From CAXDOZ01 sp963991145 (lineage in GTDB: Bacteria; Bacteroidota; Bacteroidia; Chitinophagales; JABDMM01): a stretch of 9,367 nucleotides of DNA. This document shows positions 6,566-9,367 of this stretch, one piece after another. A model generated the notes under the pieces. That model was not told the origin of the DNA. It searched no databases and was given only the letters and a program-made list of their open reading frames with translations. The translations under genes and the position numbers were made by a program. The stretch is taken from contig CAXDOZ010000090.1 of assembly GCA_963991145.1 (NCBI GenBank), positions 1-9,367 on the forward strand, written 5' to 3'. Position 1 is the first letter of the stretch; every line of letters starts with the position of its first letter.

Positions 6566-6692
6566 TTTCAGCCTGATCTTGCATTTCTTTTAGCGCCTGC
6601 TCAAATTTCTTTTTGCAAGCACCACAACATGCTTTTCCTTCTCTTGACTTCTTTCCGGATGGGGATCCGGGGACACTAGATTCTTTACACAT
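6522..6692 (-). CDS. 56-residue cysteine-rich hypothetical protein
   Basis: ATG at 6692-6690, TAA at 6524-6522. The protein starts MCKESSVPGSPSGKKS and continues with GKACCGACKKKFEQALKEM, then an acidic, glutamine-rich tail. The four cysteines are C2, C22, C23 and C26; the CC-x2-C cluster sits before a basic amphipathic helix. No signal peptide or membrane segment. I do not recognise the family; a metal-binding or thiol-redox role is possible but not shown. Support for a real gene is its place three bases after the stop of the DUF2892 gene on the same strand, plus the organised cysteine cluster. The last 44 bases overlap the 3' end of the regulator gene on the other strand, so the tail composition may be shaped by that overlap. 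A CCGGAT/ATCCGG hairpin (6655-6670) lies inside the gene. Confidence 0.6.
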   Translation of the reverse strand: MCKESSVPGSPSGKKSREGKACCGACKKKFEQALKEMQDQAETSRSGSEVPQDQEG

Positions 6693-6695
6693 GAA

Positions 6696-6899
6696 CTAGT
6701 GGTTTTGGCTTGGGTCGTCTTTACAGGTATTGATACCAAATACACCGTAAATCGGGCAGTATCCTAAAATAGCTGCAAGGAAGAATGGAAGTCCGAGAAC
6801 CATAATCCAAAGGTTACCCATTAATCCACCTGCTACGACAAAGACAATCATTAAAACATATCTAACAATGATGTCCGCAATGCTCATATTATATACCAT
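6696..6899 (-). CDS. Small DUF2892-family inner-membrane protein
   Basis: 67 residues from the ATG at 6899-6897. The N-terminus MVYNMSIADIIVRYV aligns with the usual DUF2892 opening (x-N-M-G-x2-D-R-I-x-R). Two membrane segments follow (about 10-26 and 30-46), then the family signature GYCPIYGVFGINTC (46-59) with conserved cysteines C48 and C59. The same domain forms the membrane part of E. coli YgaP; its function alone is unknown. The frame stays open upstream to a TTG at 6938, but that codon overlaps the likely -7 box and is upstream of the predicted transcript, so the ATG is preferred; a second ATG at 6887 is also possible. It is the first gene of a two-gene leftward operon with the Cys-rich gene, under a promoter with the same tandem-box layout as the thioredoxin-like/Usp operon. 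Confidence 0.85.
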   Translation of the reverse strand: MVYNMSIADIIVRYVLMIVFVVAGGLMGNLWIMVLGLPFFLAAILGYCPIYGVFGINTCKDDPSQNH

Positions 6900-6928
6900 G
6901 ACTCTAGGTTTTGTTTGATTTGATGACT

Positions 6929-6936
6929 CAAAGTTC
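6929..6936 (-). promoter_or_regulatory. -7 box of the DUF2892/Cys-rich operon
   Basis: Minus strand GAACTTTG differs from TAnnTTTG only in the first base. The predicted start is near 6924, about 25 nt before the ATG at 6899. There is no TTG about 20 bases upstream. The Crp/Fnr-like sites are centred 29.5 and 51.5 bp upstream of its outer edge, exactly as at the thioredoxin-like promoter, so activator dependence is likely. Confidence 0.5.
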
Positions 6937-6958
6937 AATTACCCTCAATCCAATCTCC

Positions 6959-6972
6959 ATGAGGGCAGTCAA
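6959..6972 (-). promoter_or_regulatory. Crp/Fnr-like palindrome, proximal site (divergent region 2)
   Basis: Plus strand ATGAGGGCAGTCAA, minus strand TTGACTGCCCTCAT: TGA-N6-TCA core, 7 of 10 Fnr consensus positions. Its centre is 6965.5, about -41.5 from the predicted start of the DUF2892 transcript. It is the weakest of the four sites by base match, but its position is the same as that of the proximal site in the other region. Confidence 0.5.
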
Positions 6973-6980
6973 CTCAAAAA

Positions 6981-6994
6981 CTGACTTTCATCAA
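6981..6994 (-). promoter_or_regulatory. Crp/Fnr-like palindrome, distal site (divergent region 2)
   Basis: Plus strand CTGACTTTCATCAA, minus strand TTGATGAAAGTCAG: TGA-N6-TCA core, 8 of 10 Fnr consensus positions, with a perfect ATCAA half-site on the plus strand. Its centre (6987.5) is 22 bp from the proximal site. The 8-base spacer again begins TTTTT on the minus strand. It lies 42.5 bp from the -7 box of the divergent glycosyltransferase gene, which is a different geometry, so it probably serves the leftward promoter. Confidence 0.55.
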
Positions 6995-7029
6995 ATTTTA
7001 TTCAACTCGCATTTTTTCCTGAATCCGTA

Positions 7030-7037
7030 TAGCTTTG
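7030..7037 (+). promoter_or_regulatory. -7 box of the glycosyltransferase/heptose operon
   Basis: Plus strand TAGCTTTG, a full TAnnTTTG match, ends four bases before the ATG at 7042. The predicted start falls on the ATG itself, so the mRNA should be leaderless or nearly so, as for the thioredoxin-like gene. No clear TTG lies about 20 bases upstream (around 7007-7010), so the promoter may be weak or helped by another factor. Confidence 0.55.
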
Positions 7038-7041
7038 CGGC

Positions 7042-8190
7042 ATGTCGCATGTGGTCATTTTAGGTTCTGCTCATCCGCTTCGCGGAGGATTATCAAACTA
7101 CAATGAGCGCTTAGCCCTTCAGTTTCAAAGAGAAGGACATAAGGTGACCATCTACACTTTTTCTCTGCAGTATCCTTCAATCCTCTTTCCCGGTAAATCT
7201 CAATACACTGATCAGCCTAAGCCTGAAGAGCTGGATATCAAGGTCAAAGTGAATTCTGTCAATCCTCTCAATTGGTTGACAGTGGGAAATGAGATCAAAA
7301 ATCTCAAGCCCGATCTTTTGATCATCAAGTTCTGGTTGCCTTTCATGGGTCCTTGCTTTGGCACTATTGCCAGACAGGTCAAAAAGAACGGACACACCAG
7401 GGTGATCACCATCATCGACAATATCATCCCTCATGAAAAGCGAATTGGCGATAAGGCTTTTGCCAACTATTTCACAAAGCCGGTAGACGCATTTATCACG
7501 ATGTCGGATTCTGTTCTCCGGGATCTGGATCAATTCGATACGAAGAAGCCAAGGCTGATGACCTTGCACCCCATCTATGACAATTTTGGGAACGCAGTTT
7601 CTAAAGAGCAAGCAAGAAAAGAACTTGGCCTTCCGGCCGATGAGAAGATCCTGCTCTTCTTCGGCTTTATCAGAGATTACAAAGGCCTGGATCTTCTTCT
7701 TAAAGCCCTCGCAGATGAAAGATTAAAAGGGAATAATGTCAAGGCGATGATCGCGGGCGAATTCTACTGTGATCCCGAGCCATATGAGAAATTGATAAAG
7801 GATCTGGACCTGGAGCCACAGCTCTATCGATTCATGGATTTTATCCCGGATGATAAGGTGGGCTTGTACTTCTGTGCTTCAGATATGGTGGTTCAGCCAT
7901 ACAAGCATGCGACTCAAAGCGGAGTAACTCAGATCTGTTACCACTTTGATAAACCTATGCTGGTTACCGATGTAGGTGGATTGGCAGAGATCGTTCCCGA
8001 CGGAAAGGTGGGTTACGTCACTCAACCAGAGCCTGCAGATATTGCCAGAGCAATTGATGATTTCTACTCCTATGAGCGGGAAGCAGAAATGGTCAGCAAT
8101 ATTCAGGAAGAGAAAAAGCGCTTTGCCTGGGAAGTCCTGACAGAAAAAATATTCTCTCTTGAAGCGGAAATACGAGGCAAAAGCTCCTAG
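7042..8190 (+). CDS. GT4-like (GT-B fold) glycosyltransferase
   Basis: 382 residues, the usual length for a single-domain-pair GT-B enzyme. The N-terminal Rossmann half starts SHVVILGSAHPLRGGLSNYNE, with the glycine-rich loop (R14-G15-G16) that contacts the sugar nucleotide. The C-terminal half starts near 202 with ILLFFGFIRDYKGLD (204-217), where R211 and K214 fit the donor-phosphate contacts of this class. It then has QSGVTQICYHFDKPM (292-306) and TDVGGLAEIV (309-318). The usual E-x7-E motif is changed: the second glutamate position is Q298 and the first is A290, a variant that may mark a subfamily. No signal peptide; it probably works at the inner face of the membrane. The donor and acceptor are not readable, but the hddA and gmhA neighbours make a heptose-containing glycan a reasonable guess. 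Confidence 0.87.
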   Translation: MSHVVILGSAHPLRGGLSNYNERLALQFQREGHKVTIYTFSLQYPSILFPGKSQYTDQPKPEELDIKVKVNSVNPLNWLTVGNEIKNLKPDLLIIKFWLPFMGPCFGTIARQVKKNGHTRVITIIDNIIPHEKRIGDKAFANYFTKPVDAFITMSDSVLRDLDQFDTKKPRLMTLHPIYDNFGNAVSKEQARKELGLPADEKILLFFGFIRDYKGLDLLLKALADERLKGNNVKAMIAGEFYCDPEPYEKLIKDLDLEPQLYRFMDFIPDDKVGLYFCASDMVVQPYKHATQSGVTQICYHFDKPMLVTDVGGLAEIVPDGKVGYVTQPEPADIARAIDDFYSYEREAEMVSNIQEEKKRFAWEVLTEKIFSLEAEIRGKSS

Positions 8191-8211
8191 CGATTTTGCT
8201 ATTTTGCAGGC

Positions 8212-9234
8212 GTGATAGCTAGAAGTAAAGCACCCCTTCGAATTGGACTGGCAGGCGGGGGAACCGATGTAAGTCCATATTGTGATCTCTACGGTGGAGC
8301 CATCCTCAATGCCCCCATCTCCATGTACTCATATGCTACGATTGAACCTCGTAACGATGGAAAGATCGTGCTCGATGCCAGAGACCGCGGTGAGCGATTT
8401 GAGCTTGAAGCCACAGAACAGTTGGAGATCAACGGAGAGTTAGACCTGGCAAAAGGTGTCTATAATCGTCTCGTAAGAGACTACACAAAAAAACCATTTG
8501 CTTTCACGCTTACCACCTTCTCCGATGCTCCTCCTGGTTCAGGCCTTGGTACCAGCTCAACTATGATGGTTGCCATTTTAGGAGCCTTCGTTGAGTATCT
8601 CAATCTTCCATTTGGAGAATATGATATTGCACATCTGGCTTTTGAGATCGAAAGAATGGATCTCGATATGGCAGGAGGAAGGCAGGATCAATATGCTGCG
8701 ACTTTTGGCGGTGTGAATTTTATGGAGTTCTTCGATAACGATAAAGTGATCGTAAATCCTCTCAGAATTCGCTCGACTTACCTGAATGAGCTATCCCATA
8801 ATTTGATTCTCTATTACACAGAGACAAGTCGGAAATCTGCGGACATTATCGTGAGTCAGTCAAAGAATGTGAATGAAAAGAAACAGGATTCAATCGAAGC
8901 GATGCATAATCTGAAAGAGCAGGCCTTGCAGATGAAAGAGAGCATTCTGAAAGGAGACCTGGATGATATTGGCCGAATATTGGATTTCGGTTGGCAGAAT
9001 AAGAAGAAGATGGCCAAGGGTATCACAAATCCACTGATCGATGATATTTACCAATCAGCAATTGATGCCGGCGCAACAGGAGGCAAGATCTCAGGTGCCG
9101 GAGGTGGTGGATTCATGATCTTTTACGCTCCGGGAGTAAAACGCTTTGACGTCATCGAAGCGCTCAATACTTTTGGCGGACGCGCAATGCGCTATCAGTT
9201 TACCAAAATTGGACTAACAACATGGACGATCTAA
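8212..9234 (+). CDS. hddA: GHMP-family D-glycero-D-manno-heptose 7-phosphate kinase
   Basis: 340 residues, normal for HddA. GHMP-kinase motifs are in order: motif 1 APLRIGLAGGGTDVSPY (7-23), motif 2 (the ATP loop) PPGSGLGTSST (107-117), DQYAATFGGVN (159-169) and motif 3 GGKISGAGGGGFMIF (290-304). HddA phosphorylates D-glycero-D-manno-heptose 7-phosphate at C1 on the route to GDP-D-glycero-alpha-D-manno-heptose; the ADP-heptose route uses the unrelated HldE. The GHMP fold therefore points to the GDP branch. Related kinases for other sugars (fucose, galactose) are the alternative, but the following gmhA-like gene supports heptose. The start is GTG at 8212: the frame has a stop at 8190 and no ATG between. 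The 21-nt gap after the glycosyltransferase implies one operon. The stop overlaps the next gene by 13 bases. Confidence 0.85.
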   Translation: MIARSKAPLRIGLAGGGTDVSPYCDLYGGAILNAPISMYSYATIEPRNDGKIVLDARDRGERFELEATEQLEINGELDLAKGVYNRLVRDYTKKPFAFTLTTFSDAPPGSGLGTSSTMMVAILGAFVEYLNLPFGEYDIAHLAFEIERMDLDMAGGRQDQYAATFGGVNFMEFFDNDKVIVNPLRIRSTYLNELSHNLILYYTETSRKSADIIVSQSKNVNEKKQDSIEAMHNLKEQALQMKESILKGDLDDIGRILDFGWQNKKKMAKGITNPLIDDIYQSAIDAGATGGKISGAGGGGFMIFYAPGVKRFDVIEALNTFGGRAMRYQFTKIGLTTWTI

Positions 9235-9318
9235 GCAAGATCAAAAGCATTCTCGACGAAGCTACTGCAGTAAAGAAAGCCGTAGCCGAGGATTCTGACC
9301 TTCACAATAAAATGCAGG
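9222..9318 (+). CDS. gmhA: Start of probable phosphoheptose isomerase (GmhA-like), cut by adapter
   Basis: An ATG at 9222 lies inside the last codons of hddA (13-bp overlap, +1 frame) and opens a frame of 32 genuine codons, MDDLSKIKSILDEATAVKK and onwards to MQ, before the sequence turns into adapter. The helical N-terminus followed by AEDSDLHNKMQ resembles the first helix of SIS-domain phosphoheptose isomerases, which act just before HddA in the pathway. The SIS nucleotide- or sugar-binding region is not present, so the name rests on the short N-terminus and on gene order. The truncation is technical, not biological. Confidence 0.6.
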
Positions 9319-9367
9319 CTGTCTCTTATACACATCTCCGAGCCCACGAGACAGGCAGAAATGTCGT
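9319..9367. other. Illumina Nextera adapter and i7 index (not genomic)
   Basis: CTGTCTCTTATACACATCT (9319-9337) is the 19-bp Tn5 mosaic end used in Nextera libraries. It is followed by CCGAGCCCACGAGAC (9338-9352), the read-2 adapter. Next comes AGGCAGAA (9353-9360), an i7 index that I recall as N703, and then ATGTCGT, one mismatch from the ATCTCGT expected next in the P7 arm. This is read-through adapter left at the end of the contig and should be trimmed. The exact last genomic base is 9318, or up to 9320 if CT is shared by chance. Confidence 0.97.

Noticed and set aside
6655..6670. Perfect hairpin CCGGAT-GGGG-ATCCGG, possible terminator
   Set aside because: No T-run follows on either strand, and it lies inside the Cys-rich gene encoding a Pro/Gly/Ser stretch.
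6919..6932. Palindrome TTTGATGACTCAAA near the predicted DUF2892 transcript start
   Set aside because: Its arms are TGA-N4-TCA, two bases too close for a Crp/Fnr-type site. It may be a separate operator, but there is nothing else to support it.
7177..7611. 144-codon open frame antisense to the glycosyltransferase
   Set aside because: It lies wholly inside a well-supported gene, has no recognisable domain and no promoter; a shadow frame.
8193..8214. Promoter-like TATTTTGC just before the hddA GTG start
   Set aside because: It is TA-N1-TTTG, one base short of TAnnTTTG, with no upstream TTG at the right distance; hddA follows the glycosyltransferase by 21 nt and is probably co-transcribed.
9319..9337. 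19-bp Tn5-type mosaic end that looks like a transposon terminus
   Set aside because: It continues directly into Nextera read-2 adapter and an index; no transposase or second end is present. It is library adapter, not a mobile element.

Overview
The window is one end of a contig from a member of the Bacteroidota. Three signs point there: -7 promoter boxes of the form TAnnTTTG, start codons without a Shine-Dalgarno sequence, and protein content that fits a Cytophagales or Flavobacteriia type of organism. The exact genus cannot be read from the sequence. Base composition looks even across the window and there are no mobile elements, CRISPR arrays, tRNAs or rRNAs. The last 49 bases are not genomic: they are an Illumina Nextera adapter with an index.

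Layout. Positions 1-218 (+) hold the 3' end of pabB. It meets trkH tail to tail with a 4-bp overlap. From 4170 down to 215 (-) lies a run of four genes: a small thioredoxin-like CxxC protein, a tandem universal stress protein, TrkA and TrkH (K+ uptake). trkA has its own good promoter. Positions 4256-6565 (+) encode a soluble FixL-like PAS histidine kinase that keeps the haem-ligand histidine, followed by a response regulator whose receiver domain is fused to a Crp/Fnr-type DNA-binding module. From 6899 down to 6522 (-) lie a small DUF2892 membrane protein and a 56-residue cysteine-rich protein, the latter overlapping the 3' end of the regulator gene. From 7042 (+) runs a glycosyltransferase, a GHMP-type heptose-7-phosphate kinase (hddA) and the first 32 codons of a probable gmhA, which belong to heptose and surface-glycan synthesis.

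Main observation. The two intergenic regions flanking the sensor/regulator pair each hold two TGA-N6-TCA palindromes of the Crp/Fnr type. In both regions the palindromes are exactly 22 bp apart centre to centre. In both, the nearer one is centred 29.5 bp and the farther one 51.5 bp upstream of the outer edge of a Bacteroidota -7 box. These two matching promoters drive the thioredoxin-like/Usp genes on one side and the DUF2892/Cys-rich genes on the other. The simplest reading is a self-contained redox or oxygen-sensing module: a haem-PAS kinase phosphorylates a receiver-Fnr fusion, which then binds tandem sites and activates both neighbouring operons. It may also control its own gene, since the same boxes overlap the likely kinase promoter. 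The site geometry is read directly from the sequence; the oxygen-sensing role is inference.
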